Shown: positions 35,655 to 47,823 of the stretch, one piece after another
Position numbering within the stretch: the first letter of the stretch is position 1
How the letters are laid out: the number at the start of each line of letters is the position of its first letter
Assembly: GCF_002025205.1 (NCBI RefSeq)
Contig: NZ_CP019947.1
Coordinates: forward strand, 3,200,001-3,264,000
From: Pseudomonas sp. CC6-YY-74
GTDB taxonomy: Bacteria > Pseudomonadota > Gammaproteobacteria > Pseudomonadales > Pseudomonadaceae
DNA: 64,000 nucleotides
Direction of reading: 5' to 3'
Notes under the pieces: model-generated
Database searches by the model: none
Seen by the model: only the letters and a program-made list of their open reading frames with translations
Told to the model about the DNA's origin: nothing
Program-made: the position numbers and the translations under genes

Positions 35655-38600
35655 ATGCCCTCTTTACGTCCCTATCTAGCCGTCCTTCTGCTCGGGCTTT
35701 GCCTGAGTACGCCCTTGAGTCTCGCGGCCGAGTCGCCGAAAAGCGCCGATGTGCAGCGCAACCTGGAAAACCTGGCCGAGCGCAAAATGCCGGAAACCGA
35801 GCAGCTGGCGCTCAAGCAGACCCTGGAGAAGACCCTCGAGCTGCTCAATCAGCAAACCTACAGCGAAAAACGCCTGGTCGATCTCAAACAGCAACTCGAG
35901 CAGGCGCCGCAACTGATTAATGAAGCGCAGCGCGAACTGACCCGCCTCAAAGCCAGCCAAGCCACCCCGGTTACCCCGCGCTATGCCGATACGGCTGTGC
36001 CGCAATTGGAGCAACTGCTCAGCGAGCGCAATGTTCAGTTGAACGACTGGCAGAAGCAGATCATCGACGCCAACAGCCTGATCATCACCGCGCAGACCCG
36101 TCCCGAGCGGGCGCAGGGGGAGATCAGCAGCAATCAGACGCGGATTCAGGAGATCAACACTGCCCTGAAAAACGGTAAAGACGCCAACAAATCACTGACT
36201 ACCGAGCGCCGCGACCTGCTCAACGCGGAACTCGCCGCGCTCAATGCGCAGACCCAGCTGCGGCGCGAGGAGCTGGCAGGTAACAGCCTGCTGCAGGACC
36301 TTGGCAGCAGCCAGCGCGACTTGCTCGATGAACGCATCAAGCGTCTGGAGCAGGAGCTGCTCGAGCTGCAATCGCTGGTCAACGAAAAGCGCCGGGCACA
36401 GTCCGAGAAAACCGTCGCCGAGCAATCGATCGAAGCGAAAAAAGCCGGCTCCGACAAGCTCCTGACCAGCGTCAGCACGCGCAACCTCAAGCTGTCCGAC
36501 TACCTGTTACGCTCCACCGAACGCCTTAACCAGCTGACCCAGCAGAACCTGCAAACCCGCCAGCAACTGGACGCGCTCAACCAGAGCGATCAAGCGCTGG
36601 ACGAACAGATTGGCGTGCTGCAAGGCAGCCTGCTGCTGTCGAAGATCCTCTACCAGCAGAAGCAGGCCTTGCCCAAGCTGACGCTGGACAAAGGACTGGC
36701 CGACGAAATTGCCGACATTCGCCTCTACCAGTTCGACCTGACCCAACAGCGCGAGCAACTCAGCAACCCCGGCGACTATGTCGAGCAGCTGCTCGCCAAG
36801 CAGCCCGCCGAGAACGTCACCGCGGAATTGCGCGCGACCCTGTTTGAACTGATGAGCACCCGCCGCGAGCTGCTCAACCGTCTCAACCGTGAGCTCAATG
36901 CGCTGCTCAACGAATCGATCACCCTGCAACTCAACCAGAAACAACTGCAAAGCACCGCCGGCGCCTTGCGCGCGACCCTGGACGAGCAGATGTTCTGGAT
37001 CCCCAGCAACAAGCCCCTGGATCTCGATTGGTTCAAAAGCGTGCCACGCTTGCTGGAACGGCAGATTGCCGACCTGCCCTGGGGTTCCAGCTTGCGCGAG
37101 CTGGGCGCCGGCTTGGTCGAGCGCCCGCTGTTGTTTCTGCCGCTGCTGTTGCTGATCGGCCTGCTGCTGTGGAAACGCAGCTACCTGTACCTCAAGCTCA
37201 GCGAACTGCATCAGGACATTAGCCACTTCAAGCGCGACAGCCAGCTGCACACGCCGTTGGCCGTTTTCCTCAACATGCTGCTGGCCCTACCCGGCACCCT
37301 GTTCCTGGCGCTGTGCGGTTTCGCCTTGCAGATGGACGCCCGCGGACAGAACGCCAACCTCGGGGCGGCCATGTTCGAAATGGCCCAGGCCTGGTTGGTG
37401 TTCTACACCGTCTACCGGATCCTCGCCCCGGGTGGCGTGGCCGAACTGCATTTCCGCTGGCCGCGAGCGCAGGTAAATTTCCTCCACAGACAGATTCGTT
37501 ACCTGGGTCTGGTGGTACTGGCCCTGGCCGGCGTTGTCGCCGTCGCCGAACACCAACCCGCCAGCCTGGCCGATGATGTCATCGGGATTGCCGTGGTGCT
37601 GGGCTGTTACGGCCTGATGGCCTGGATGCTGCACAAGTTGCTGCTGAGTGGCCCGGCCCGCGAGCAAGCCTCGGCGTTCCGGATATTCCTCGGCCTGCTG
37701 TTCAGCCTGCTGCCGCTGGCGCTGATCATCGCGGTGGGCTTCGGTTACTACTACACCGCGCTGAAACTCAGCGACCGGCTGATCGACACGCTTTACCTGC
37801 TGATCATCTGGCTATTCGTCGAGGCGGCCTTCGTCCGCGGCCTCGGCGTCGCCGCCAGGCGTCTGGCCTACCAGCGCGCCACCGCCAAGCGCCTGGCGCA
37901 ACAAGCCAGCGAGGGCGAAAGCGGCGACGTGGTGATCGAAGAACCAACCCTGGACATCGAACAGGTCAACCAGCAGTCGCTACGGCTGATTCGCCTGGCC
38001 CTGCTGGGCATCTTCATTGCTGGACTGTACTGGGTCTGGGCCGACCTGATTTCAGTGTTCGCCTACATGGACAACATCAGTCTCTATGAATACAGCAGCG
38101 GCAGCGGCGAAAGCGCCAGTCTGGTACCGATCAGCCTCAGCGACCTGCTCAGCGCGCTGATCATCGTCGGTATCACCGCGGCTCTGGCGCGCAACCTGCC
38201 CGGCCTGCTGGAAGTCCTGGTGCTGTCGCGCCTGCATTTGGCACAAGGCAGCGCCTACGCCACCACCACCCTGCTGTCCTATGCGATTGTCGCCATCGGC
38301 TTCGTGGTCACCCTGTCGACCCTCGGGGTCAGCTGGGACAAGCTGCAATGGCTGGTGGCGGCGCTCTCGGTCGGCCTGGGTTTCGGCCTGCAGGAGATTT
38401 TCGCCAACTTTATTTCCGGCCTGATCATCCTGTTCGAACGCCCGGTACGCATCGGCGACGTGGTGACCATCGGCAATCTGTCCGGCACGGTCAGCAAGAT
38501 CCGCATCCGCGCCACCACCATCACCGACTTCGACCGCAAGGAAATCATCGTACCGAACAAGACCTTCGTCACCGACCAGTTGGTTAACTGGTCGCTGAAC

Positions 38601-39065
38601 GACACCGTCACCCGGGTGATCATCAAGATTGGCGTGGCTTACGAGACCGACCTGGAGCTGGCACGCAAGCTGATGCTGCAGGCCGCCGAGGAAAATCCAC
38701 GGGTGCTGCGCGATCCCGAGCCGCTGCTGTTTTTCCTGAGCATCAGCCCCAGCACCTTCGACTACGAATTGCGCTTCCATGTGCGCGAACTGGGCGACCG
38801 CAATGCCTCCACCGATGAAATCCTCACCCGCATCGCCTTGAGCTTCCGCGAAAACGACGTCGAGATGGCCTTCAACCAGGTCGAAGTCATGGTCAAGAAC
38901 CTGCAGGGCCAGGAACTCAACCTGAGCACCGGCAAGAGCACGCTCGGCGAACCCGCCAAGCCCGCCCCCGATACCGCGCACAAACCCACATTTAAACCCG
39001 AAGCCGAACCTGAAGCCGACCAGGATCCGATCACCCCGACGACGCCTGACATCGACCCGACCTAA
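35655..39065 (+). CDS. mscK: MscK/KefA-type mechanosensitive channel
   Basis: A 1136-residue channel. A signal peptide (LAVLLLGLCLSTPLSLAAE) leads to a long periplasmic coiled-coil region rich in Gln, Leu and Glu (residues 25-480). A set of membrane helices follows (485-880), then the MscS domain with VGLGFGLQEIFANFISGLII pore helix near residue 925, RPVRIGDVVTIGNLSGTVSK and VPNKTFVTDQLVNW. The C-terminal tail is Pro/Glu-rich. Length equals E. coli MscK and PA5022. It opens under membrane tension to release osmolytes. Confidence 0.92.
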   Translation: MPSLRPYLAVLLLGLCLSTPLSLAAESPKSADVQRNLENLAERKMPETEQLALKQTLEKTLELLNQQTYSEKRLVDLKQQLEQAPQLINEAQRELTRLKASQATPVTPRYADTAVPQLEQLLSERNVQLNDWQKQIIDANSLIITAQTRPERAQGEISSNQTRIQEINTALKNGKDANKSLTTERRDLLNAELAALNAQTQLRREELAGNSLLQDLGSSQRDLLDERIKRLEQELLELQSLVNEKRRAQSEKTVAEQSIEAKKAGSDKLLTSVSTRNLKLSDYLLRSTERLNQLTQQNLQTRQQLDALNQSDQALDEQIGVLQGSLLLSKILYQQKQALPKLTLDKGLADEIADIRLYQFDLTQQREQLSNPGDYVEQLLAKQPAENVTAELRATLFELMSTRRELLNRLNRELNALLNESITLQLNQKQLQSTAGALRATLDEQMFWIPSNKPLDLDWFKSVPRLLERQIADLPWGSSLRELGAGLVERPLLFLPLLLLIGLLLWKRSYLYLKLSELHQDISHFKRDSQLHTPLAVFLNMLLALPGTLFLALCGFALQMDARGQNANLGAAMFEMAQAWLVFYTVYRILAPGGVAELHFRWPRAQVNFLHRQIRYLGLVVLALAGVVAVAEHQPASLADDVIGIAVVLGCYGLMAWMLHKLLLSGPAREQASAFRIFLGLLFSLLPLALIIAVGFGYYYTALKLSDRLIDTLYLLIIWLFVEAAFVRGLGVAARRLAYQRATAKRLAQQASEGESGDVVIEEPTLDIEQVNQQSLRLIRLALLGIFIAGLYWVWADLISVFAYMDNISLYEYSSGSGESASLVPISLSDLLSALIIVGITAALARNLPGLLEVLVLSRLHLAQGSAYATTTLLSYAIVAIGFVVTLSTLGVSWDKLQWLVAALSVGLGFGLQEIFANFISGLIILFERPVRIGDVVTIGNLSGTVSKIRIRATTITDFDRKEIIVPNKTFVTDQLVNWSLNDTVTRVIIKIGVAYETDLELARKLMLQAAEENPRVLRDPEPLLFFLSISPSTFDYELRFHVRELGDRNASTDEILTRIALSFRENDVEMAFNQVEVMVKNLQGQELNLSTGKSTLGEPAKPAPDTAHKPTFKPEAEPEADQDPITPTTPDIDPT

Positions 39066-41298
<2,233 letters not shown>

Positions 41299-41529
41299 CG
41301 CTCATCCCCTTCACAAAAACCCGAGCCTAACCGGCCAATGGCTGGCTGACACAGAGACAGTGCACGACGAGGGTGGCGGTACAGCCTTACTTATTAAACC
41401 GAAAAGGCATATAAACCTTCTCAAACATTCTTAGACTCTCTAAGCCGCAACCCTTATCTTCAGCGCCTCGCGAGGCCGCCCTTGAGCGTGCCCGCTACCT
41501 CACACAAGATTCGCACGCTAAGGACGCTC

Positions 41530-43326
41530 ATGTTCTGGGACTCACTGCCCCTGCCCTTGCTGTTTGTCGGCGCCCTGCTGGTCTGGCTGCTGTATGCCTT
41601 CGTGCGCGAGAAATGGAGCCCGGACATAGTCGCGGCGATTGCCGTAGCGGCGCTGCTGGTCACGCAACTGCTGACCCCCGCCGAAGTACTCAGCGTGTTG
41701 AGCAACTCGGCGCCGGTGACCATCGCCTGCATGTTCGTACTGTCGGCCGCCCTGGAGCGCACCGGCTGCATCGACGCCCTGGGCAACTGGCTGGGCAACC
41801 TGGTCGGCACCAGCCCGATTCGCGTTCTCACCGGCCTGACGCTCACCGCCCTGGTGATTTCCGCCTGCCTGAACAACACCCCGGTGGTGGCCATCCTGAC
41901 CCCGGTGGCCATCGCCCTGGCCCGCCGCGCCAACACCCTGCCGTCGAAGCTGCTGATTCCGCTGTCCTACGCCACCATCCTCGGCGGCACCCTGACCATG
42001 ATCGGCACCTCGACCAACATCCTGGTCGACGGCGTGGCGCGCAAGGCTGGCCTGGCGCCCTTCGGCATCTTCGAGATCACCGGCGCCGGGCTGATCCTCG
42101 CCACGGTCGGCATGCTCTACTTGCTGACCATCGGCCGCCATCTGCTGCCGGATCGAGAAACCCTGTCCAAGCAATTGCGCCCCGACCTCGATCGCACCTT
42201 CATGACCGAGCTGCTGGTGCCACACGGCTCGCCGGTGATCGGCAAGACCTTGAGCGAGGCCAACCTCAATGGCGGCAACGGCTTGCAGGTGCTCAAGCTG
42301 TTCCGCGAGGACCAGGAGCTGACCGAGCCGAGCCACGACACCCCGCTCGCCAGCGGCGACCGCTTGCTGCTGCATGGCCAGGTGAAAAACGTGGTGGAGC
42401 TGCGCGAGAGCGGCCACCTGACTTTCAACCGCGGCGACGCCTTCGAAACCATCAGCAGCCACGACGTGATCCTCGCCGAGGCCATAGTCGGGCGCAATTC
42501 ACGCTACAGCCACCGGCCCATGCGCGACCTCGACCTGACTGCGCGCTACGGCATCGCCGTGCTCGCCGTGCACCGTCAGGATGAGAATATCCAGGGCAAC
42601 CTCGACGACTTCGAGCTGCAATTCGGCGACGTGATGCTGGTCGAGGGCACCCCAGCGCAAATCAAACGTTTCGCCGACAATGGCGAACTGATCAGCCTCA
42701 ACGCCGTGCAGGAGCGCGCCTTCCGCCGCGACAAGGCACCGATTGCGATCATTGCCACGCTGTCGGTGATGCTGCTCGCCGCCTTCGGCGTGATGCCCAT
42801 CGAAGGCCTGGCGATCATCGGCGCGGTGACCGTGCTGGCAACCCGCTGCCTGGACGTGGAAGACGCCTACAAGGCAGTGGACTGGAAGATCCTCAGCCTG
42901 ATCTTCGGCATGCTGGCGATCAGCATCGCCATGGACAAGGTCGGCCTGGTCAAACTGATGGTGGAGAACGTCATGGGCCTGATGCCTTGGGCCGGGCCAC
43001 TGCTGATGCTGTCGTTCATCTACCTGTTCACCTCGATCCTCACCGAGATGCTGTCGAATAACGCCGTGGCGGTACTGGTCACCCCCATCGCCATCGGCCT
43101 GGCCCAGCACCTGGGCGTCGATCCACGGCCCTTCGTGGTGGCGGTGATGTTCGCCGCCAGCGCCAGCTTCGCCACGCCCATCGGCTACCAGACCAACACC
43201 TTCGTCTACAACGCTGGTGGCTACCGCTTCACCGACTTCATGAAGATCGGCATCCCACTCAATCTGCTGCTCTGGGTGGTCGCCAGCTTCGTCATCCCCT
43301 GGTTCTGGCCACTGACGCCGGTGTGA
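41530..43326 (+). CDS. SLC13-family permease with two TrkA-C domains
   Basis: A 598-residue DASS-type transporter. N-terminal membrane segments include ISACLNNTPVVAILTPVAIA with the NNTP motif near residue 115 and MIGTSTNILVDGVARKAG near 155; a cytosolic middle with two RCK/TrkA-C domains (residues 220-400) separates them from the second half, which repeats the motif as LTEMLSNNAVAVLVTPIAIG and SFATPIGYQTNTFVY. The family carries anions such as sulfate or dicarboxylates; the substrate is not known. I chose ATG at 41530 because of AAGGA six bases before it. Confidence 0.85.
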   Translation: MFWDSLPLPLLFVGALLVWLLYAFVREKWSPDIVAAIAVAALLVTQLLTPAEVLSVLSNSAPVTIACMFVLSAALERTGCIDALGNWLGNLVGTSPIRVLTGLTLTALVISACLNNTPVVAILTPVAIALARRANTLPSKLLIPLSYATILGGTLTMIGTSTNILVDGVARKAGLAPFGIFEITGAGLILATVGMLYLLTIGRHLLPDRETLSKQLRPDLDRTFMTELLVPHGSPVIGKTLSEANLNGGNGLQVLKLFREDQELTEPSHDTPLASGDRLLLHGQVKNVVELRESGHLTFNRGDAFETISSHDVILAEAIVGRNSRYSHRPMRDLDLTARYGIAVLAVHRQDENIQGNLDDFELQFGDVMLVEGTPAQIKRFADNGELISLNAVQERAFRRDKAPIAIIATLSVMLLAAFGVMPIEGLAIIGAVTVLATRCLDVEDAYKAVDWKILSLIFGMLAISIAMDKVGLVKLMVENVMGLMPWAGPLLMLSFIYLFTSILTEMLSNNAVAVLVTPIAIGLAQHLGVDPRPFVVAVMFAASASFATPIGYQTNTFVYNAGGYRFTDFMKIGIPLNLLLWVVASFVIPWFWPLTPV

Positions 43327-43370
43327 GCGACATCAGGTCCACATCAATTGAGCTGATGTCGCTGCAATTT
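43326..43370 (+). terminator. Probable terminator hairpin after the SLC13 permease
   Basis: AGCGACATCAG (43326-43336) and CTGATGTCGCT (43353-43363) form a perfect 11-base stem that begins at the permease stop codon, followed by GCAATTTTAT. The T run is short, so termination may be partial. Confidence 0.55.
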
Positions 43371-43448
43371 TATTGCCGCAGATCATTGACCCGGATTGGC
43401 CTCCCTCGCCATGCTGCGCCTCTTTCAATCGCCTGAAGGAACGCCCGC

Positions 43449-44726
43449 ATGAAACTGGAAACCCTGGTCATCCACGCCGGCTACAGCCCCGACCCGACGA
43501 CCAAGGCGGTGGCGGTGCCGATCTACCAGACCACCTCCTACGCCTTCGACGACACCCAGCACGGCGCCGACCTGTTCGACCTCAAGGTCGCCGGCAACAT
43601 CTACACGCGGATCATGAATCCCACCACCGACGTCCTGGAAAAGCGCGTGGCGGCCCTGGAAAACGGGGTCGGCGCGCTGGCCGTGGCTTCCGGCATGGCG
43701 GCCATTACCTATGCCATCCAGACCATTGCCGAAGTCGGCGACAACATCGTCTCGGTGGCCAAGTTGTATGGCGGCACCTACAACCTGTTCGCCCACACCC
43801 TGCCGCGCCAGGGCATCGAAGTGCGCTTCGCCGCCCATGACGACATCGCGGCCCTGGAAGCGCTGATCGACGACAAAACCAAGGCGGTGTTCTGCGAGTC
43901 CATCGGCAACCCGGCCGGCAACATCATCGACCTGCAAGCGCTGGCCGACGCGGCCCACCGCCATGGCGTGCCGCTGATTGTCGACAACACCGTGGCCACG
44001 CCGATGCTCTGCCGGCCGTTCGAGCACGGCGCCGACATCGTGGTGCACTCGCTGACCAAGTACATGGGCGGCCACGGCACCAGCATCGGCGGCATCGTGG
44101 TCGACTCCGGCAAGTTTCCCTGGGCCCAGCACCCGGAGCGCTTCGCCCTGCTCAACACCCCGGACGCCTCCTACCACGGCGTGACCTACACCGAGGCCTT
44201 CGGCCCGGCCGCCTTCATCGGCCGCTGCCGGGTGGTGCCGCTGCGCAACATGGGCGCGGCCATCTCACCCTTCAACTCCTTCCTGATCCTGCAAGGCCTG
44301 GAAACCCTGGCCCTGCGCATGGAGCGCCACTGCGAGAACGCGCTCAAGGTGGCTGAATTCCTCAAGGCACACCCGCAGGTGGCCTGGGTGAAGTACGCCG
44401 GCCTGAGCGATCATCCCGAGCATGAGCTGGCGCAAAAATACTGCCAAGGCAAACCGGCCTCGATCCTATCCTTCGGCATCGTCGGCGGCCAGGCGGCCGG
44501 CGCGCGCTTTATCGATGCGCTCAAACTGGTGGTGCGCCTGGTCAACATCGGCGACGCCAAGTCGCTGGCCTGCCATCCGGCGTCCACCACCCACCGTCAG
44601 CTCAACGACGAGGAGCTGGCCAGGGCCGGGGTGCCGCGCGACATGGTGCGCCTGTCGGTCGGCATCGAACACAGCGACGACATTCTTGCCGACCTGCAAC
44701 AGGCACTGCAGGCCGCCGGGGATTGA
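43449..44726 (+). CDS. metY: O-acetylhomoserine sulfhydrylase MetY
   Basis: PLP enzyme that makes homocysteine from O-acetyl(succinyl)homoserine and sulfide. The 425-residue protein begins KLETLVIHAGYSPDPTTKAV, with YTRIMNPTTDVLEKRVAALE near residue 55, DNTVATPMLCRPFEHGADIV and VHSLTKYMGGHGTSIGGIVV with the PLP-binding Lys near 205, and SLACHPASTTHRQLNDEE near 380. All are family signatures. GGAAC lies upstream of ATG 43449. Syntenic with PA5025. Confidence 0.95.
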   Translation: MKLETLVIHAGYSPDPTTKAVAVPIYQTTSYAFDDTQHGADLFDLKVAGNIYTRIMNPTTDVLEKRVAALENGVGALAVASGMAAITYAIQTIAEVGDNIVSVAKLYGGTYNLFAHTLPRQGIEVRFAAHDDIAALEALIDDKTKAVFCESIGNPAGNIIDLQALADAAHRHGVPLIVDNTVATPMLCRPFEHGADIVVHSLTKYMGGHGTSIGGIVVDSGKFPWAQHPERFALLNTPDASYHGVTYTEAFGPAAFIGRCRVVPLRNMGAAISPFNSFLILQGLETLALRMERHCENALKVAEFLKAHPQVAWVKYAGLSDHPEHELAQKYCQGKPASILSFGIVGGQAAGARFIDALKLVVRLVNIGDAKSLACHPASTTHRQLNDEELARAGVPRDMVRLSVGIEHSDDILADLQQALQAAGD

Positions 44727-44804
44727 CGGTACCCTTGCGGGATTAGCCTTGATAAGTGCACCGGCCGACTCCAGATAAGGGCTATCCCGTCTCTGGAGTC
44801 GCTC

Positions 44805-45239
44805 ATGTCCAACCCGCTGCTGATCCCCTGCCCAAGCTGCAATGGCCTCAACCGCATCCCCGCCGAGCGCCTGGGCGACAATCCGCGCTGCGGGCGCTGC
44901 AAGCATGCAGTGGTGGCGAGTACACCGTTCGAACTGACCCAGGCCAACTTCGCCAGCCAGCGCAAGGGTGATTTACCGTTGCTGGTGGATGTCTGGGCCG
45001 ACTGGTGCGGCCCCTGCAAGGCCTTCGCACCGACGTTCAACCAGGCGGCCAGCCAACTGCAGGGCCGCTGTCGCCTGGGCAAACTGGACAGCGAGGCCAA
45101 CCCGCAACTGTCCAGCCAACTGGGCATTCGCTCGATCCCCAGCCTGATCCTGTTCAAGGGCGGTCTTGAAGTGGCGCGCCAGAGTGGCGCACTGTCGCTG
45201 CCGCAATTACTCGGTTGGCTGCGTGAGCAAGGAATCTGA
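44805..45239 (+). CDS. trxC: Thioredoxin 2 (TrxC)
   Basis: A 144-residue thioredoxin with an N-terminal zinc-binding domain: CPSC near residue 9 and CGRC near 28 supply the four Cys ligands. The thioredoxin fold follows with WADWCGPCKAF near residue 65 (active site) and the cis-Pro segment IRSIPSLILFKGG. It reduces cytosolic disulphides, often under oxidative stress. Monocistronic or following metY by 78 bases. Confidence 0.93.
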   Translation: MSNPLLIPCPSCNGLNRIPAERLGDNPRCGRCKHAVVASTPFELTQANFASQRKGDLPLLVDVWADWCGPCKAFAPTFNQAASQLQGRCRLGKLDSEANPQLSSQLGIRSIPSLILFKGGLEVARQSGALSLPQLLGWLREQGI

Positions 45240-45332
45240 ACGAATCGGTCAACCCGCGGCTGGCATTACGGTCATTACCCAGCGGCCGCTCAACCTTTAA
45301 GTTGACCTGACCATCACCCAGGGAGCCGAACA

Positions 45333-45776
45333 ATGCCGATGCCTATTGAACTGGTGCGCCAACTCACCGAAGAACAGATCGCCTTCGTTAAACGTAGCGG
45401 TCTCAAGGCCGAAGTGCTCGAACCGGGCCACGTGCGTCTGTGTATGCCGCTTACCGGTAACCAGAACCATATCGGCAGCATGTACGCCGGCGCACTCTTC
45501 ACCCTGGCGGAGATCCCCGGTGGCGCACTGTTTCTCACCAGCTTCGACAGCCAGCGCTTCTACCCGGTGATCAAGGAAATGAACCTGCGCTTTCGCCGTC
45601 CGGCCTTGGCCGATATTCACGTCGAGGCCCGACTCGATGCCGAGCAGATCGACCGGCTGCAGAGCGAGGCGCAATCCAAGGGCAAGGCCGATTACCTGCT
45701 GGAATTGCAGCTGACCGACGCCAGTGGCGAAATAGTGGCCGAGAGTCGCGGCCTCTATCAATTACGTGCTCACTGA
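45333..45776 (+). CDS. Hotdog-fold thioesterase-like protein (DUF4442/PaaI type)
   Basis: A 147-residue protein with NQNHIGSMYAGALFTLAEIP near residue 47, the HotDog helix region where HxGxxxAGxxxxLxE resembles PaaI/YiiD-like thioesterases, and a following beta-sheet pattern. Probably acts on acyl-CoA thioesters or is a non-catalytic relative. GGAG precedes ATG 45333 closely; ATG 45339 is an alternative. No signal peptide. Substrate unknown. Confidence 0.78.
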   Translation: MPMPIELVRQLTEEQIAFVKRSGLKAEVLEPGHVRLCMPLTGNQNHIGSMYAGALFTLAEIPGGALFLTSFDSQRFYPVIKEMNLRFRRPALADIHVEARLDAEQIDRLQSEAQSKGKADYLLELQLTDASGEIVAESRGLYQLRAH

Positions 45777-45862
45777 CGCCTGGCCTTGCCTTGAATCAAA
45801 AGAACGACTATTGCTTGATGGATAATAAATCGCCGACATCCATCGGCCGGAGATTTGCCCCC

Positions 45863-46660
45863 ATGTTCACCCATATCCTGATTGCCCATGATTTGCGCGA
45901 CACGGCCGATATGGCCCTGTGCCGCGCCACCCAGCTGGCACAGCAACACAACGCCAAGCTGACGATATTGCACGTTCTCGATCCCACCCAGAGCAGCAAG
46001 GAGCATGAGCAGGCACACCAGACCCTGGATCGCAGCCTGACCCGATACGCCCCGCCGGGCAGCAAACTGCGCCTGATCAGCGGCAAACCTTCCGAGGTGG
46101 TGCTGCAGCAAGTGCAGGAACTGGGTTGCGACCTGCTGGTATTGGGCGCCCACCACCAGCGCCATGATTTCTTCTCCGGCACCAGCCTGGACCGTATCGC
46201 CAGGAACTGCAGCGTGCCGCTGCTGCTGGTGGCGCGCAATGAGCCCCAGCCCTACCAGCGCGCCCTCGCCGCCATCGACTTCTCCCTCTGCGCCTGCAGT
46301 GCCCTGGAGCAGGCCTATCGCCTGCTACCGGCAACGGCCGAACTGCATGCACTGCACGTGTTCGAGCCGGACAAGGGCACGGCCAAGCAAGTCGAGGCGC
46401 AGTTGCAGATCCAGCGCGCCTTGATCGACCAGCTGCTGCAGGACGAAGCACAGATCCTACCCGCCGATGGTCCGAGCCTGACCCATTCGGTGCAACAAGG
46501 CGGCATCCTGCGCAAACTGCAGGAACAGCTGAAAACCCGCCGCAGCGAGCTGTTGGTACTCGGCAGCCATGGCCGCAGCGCCTTTTCCCAGGCATTGCTC
46601 GGCAGCCTGGCGCAGCATTTCCTGCACAAGGCGCCCTGCGACATTCTGGTCGTGCGCTAA
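45863..46660 (+). CDS. Universal stress protein with two UspA domains
   Basis: A 265-residue tandem USP. Domain 1 (1-135) starts FTHILIAHDLRDTADMALCR and ends with LLVLGAHHQRHDFFSGTSLD and NCSVPLLLVAR. Domain 2 (140-265) has ELLVLGSHGRSAFSQALLGS, with the ATP-binding G-x2-G-x9-G like spacing, and ends PCDILVVR. I chose ATG 45863, which begins the fold; the longer frame upstream is not conserved. Syntenic with PA5027, reported to be induced under oxygen limitation (memory). A terminator follows. Confidence 0.9.
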   Translation: MFTHILIAHDLRDTADMALCRATQLAQQHNAKLTILHVLDPTQSSKEHEQAHQTLDRSLTRYAPPGSKLRLISGKPSEVVLQQVQELGCDLLVLGAHHQRHDFFSGTSLDRIARNCSVPLLLVARNEPQPYQRALAAIDFSLCACSALEQAYRLLPATAELHALHVFEPDKGTAKQVEAQLQIQRALIDQLLQDEAQILPADGPSLTHSVQQGGILRKLQEQLKTRRSELLVLGSHGRSAFSQALLGSLAQHFLHKAPCDILVVR

Positions 46661-46685
46661 ACAGCCGTCAGCCGAACAACACAAC

Positions 46686-46711
46686 AAAAAGGCGCCAGTG
46701 GCGCCTTTTTG
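46686..46711 (+). terminator. Intrinsic terminator after the UspA gene
   Basis: AAAAAGGCGCC-AGT-GGCGCCTTTTT is a perfect stem with A and T tracts on both sides, so it can work in both directions. It lies 26 bases after the uspA-type stop and about 100 bases from the end of the convergent parA-type gene. Confidence 0.9.
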
Positions 46712-46810
46712 TTGGCTATATCCCTGCTGAGGGTCGCAAGTCCCAGGGCCGCCGTCGGTTACCCGTCGATACCTGGCGGGTTTTGCCCACTTGGTCGTTA
46801 CTCAGCCCGT

Positions 46811-47584
46811 TCAATCGGCCGCATTGAGCAAGTCGTGCAATTCGACGAACTGCTGGGTCAACTTGTGCCGTGCATCCAGATAGATCAACGGCGTGCAGAC
46901 CTGGTGCGATTCACGCATGCGCACCGAACTCATCAGGTTCACCGGCAACACCGGCAAGCCCTCCGCGATCAGTTCATCGAGCAACTGCTGCGGTAAGGTC
47001 GCACGGGGCTGAAACTGGTTGACCACGATGCCCTCGACCTCCAGCCCTTCGTTGTGGTCTTCCTTGAGTTCCTCTATTTCCTGTAACAGGCCGTACAGGG
47101 CCTGTCGCGAGAAACTGTCACAGTCGAAGGGGATCAACACCCGATCAGCGGCGATCAACGCGGAAACCGTGTAGAAATTCAACGCCGGCGGTGTATCCAG
47201 GTAAATCCGGTCGTAATCCCCGGCCAGCTCATCGAGCAATTTGCGCAGCTTGTTGATCTTGTGTTTCGACTCCAGCTTGGGCTGCAAGTCGGCCAGCTCG
47301 GCCGTAGCCGTGACCACGTGCAGGTTGGCAAACGGCGTCTCGTAGATATCGACCCGGCCTTTCTTGGCAAACGGGCCACTGGTCAGGCTGAGCTTGAAGA
47401 ACTCGGCGATGCCCGTGGGGATCTCATCGCCCGTCAAGCCCGTGAGGTAGTGAGTGGAGTTGGCCTGGGAATCCAGATCGACCAATAGCGTGCGGTAGCC
47501 CTGCGAGGCACTTACTGCCGCCAGGTTGCAGGCAATGCTGGACTTGCCCACTCCGCCTTTCTGATTGAACACCACACGCCGCAT
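46811..47584 (-). CDS. ParA family ATPase (orphan)
   Basis: A 257-residue deviant Walker ATPase: VVFNQKGGVGKSSIACNLAA is the P loop with the signature Lys, LLVDLDSQANSTHYL the Walker A-prime, and YDRIYLDTPPALNFYTVSAL the Walker B region. No ParB gene or parS-like array is seen next to it, so this is not the chromosomal parAB pair. Homologues of PA5028 are orphan ParA proteins, some of which position cell-surface machinery. Divergent from the polyene cluster. Role unknown. Confidence 0.88.
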   Translation of the reverse strand: MRRVVFNQKGGVGKSSIACNLAAVSASQGYRTLLVDLDSQANSTHYLTGLTGDEIPTGIAEFFKLSLTSGPFAKKGRVDIYETPFANLHVVTATAELADLQPKLESKHKINKLRKLLDELAGDYDRIYLDTPPALNFYTVSALIAADRVLIPFDCDSFSRQALYGLLQEIEELKEDHNEGLEVEGIVVNQFQPRATLPQQLLDELIAEGLPVLPVNLMSSVRMRESHQVCTPLIYLDARHKLTQQFVELHDLLNAAD

Positions 47585-47694
47585 GACAAACCTCCCTGAT
47601 TTCGTTGGCCTTGGATTCTATGCAAAGCGCAGGACAAGGGCGAGGTCGGCGTCTGAAATCGCCCGCCCATCCATCAGAGGCATTCTGGCAAAGT

Positions 47695-47723
47695 TTGCGC
47701 AGAGGGCCGGCGACCTAGATAAT
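47695..47723 (+). promoter_or_regulatory. Candidate promoter of the aryl-polyene operon
   Basis: TTGCGC at 47695-47700 and GATAAT at 47718-47723 are separated by 17 bases, 100 bases before the first gene. It is the best sigma-70-like pair in the 239-base gap between the ParA gene and the polyene cluster. Nothing else of note in the gap. Confidence 0.35.
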
Positions 47724-47823
47724 GCGCTACTTCGCCATGGCGCCGCCGACAACTCAACCCGTCGCGCGAGACAGCCGCAGTTGACTAAGGACGCCCACAA
47801 GGGCCGGGAAAACGCTTGATGTG

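Noticed and set aside
41299..41529. Possible regulatory region or small gene before the SLC13 permease
   Set aside because: Relatively AT-rich (around 41390-41460) but without a convincing palindrome, promoter pair or small ORF with a ribosome site.
45777..45862. ANR box (TTGAT-N4-ATCAA) before the UspA gene
   Set aside because: TTGATGGATAATAA is present but the second half matches only three of five bases. The known oxygen control of PA5027 made it tempting; too weak to list.
46811..47584. ParA as a sign of the chromosome origin or a plasmid partition locus
   Set aside because: No ParB gene, parS sites, gidA/gidB, rnpA or dnaA are near. The neighbours match the PA5027-PA5028 region.
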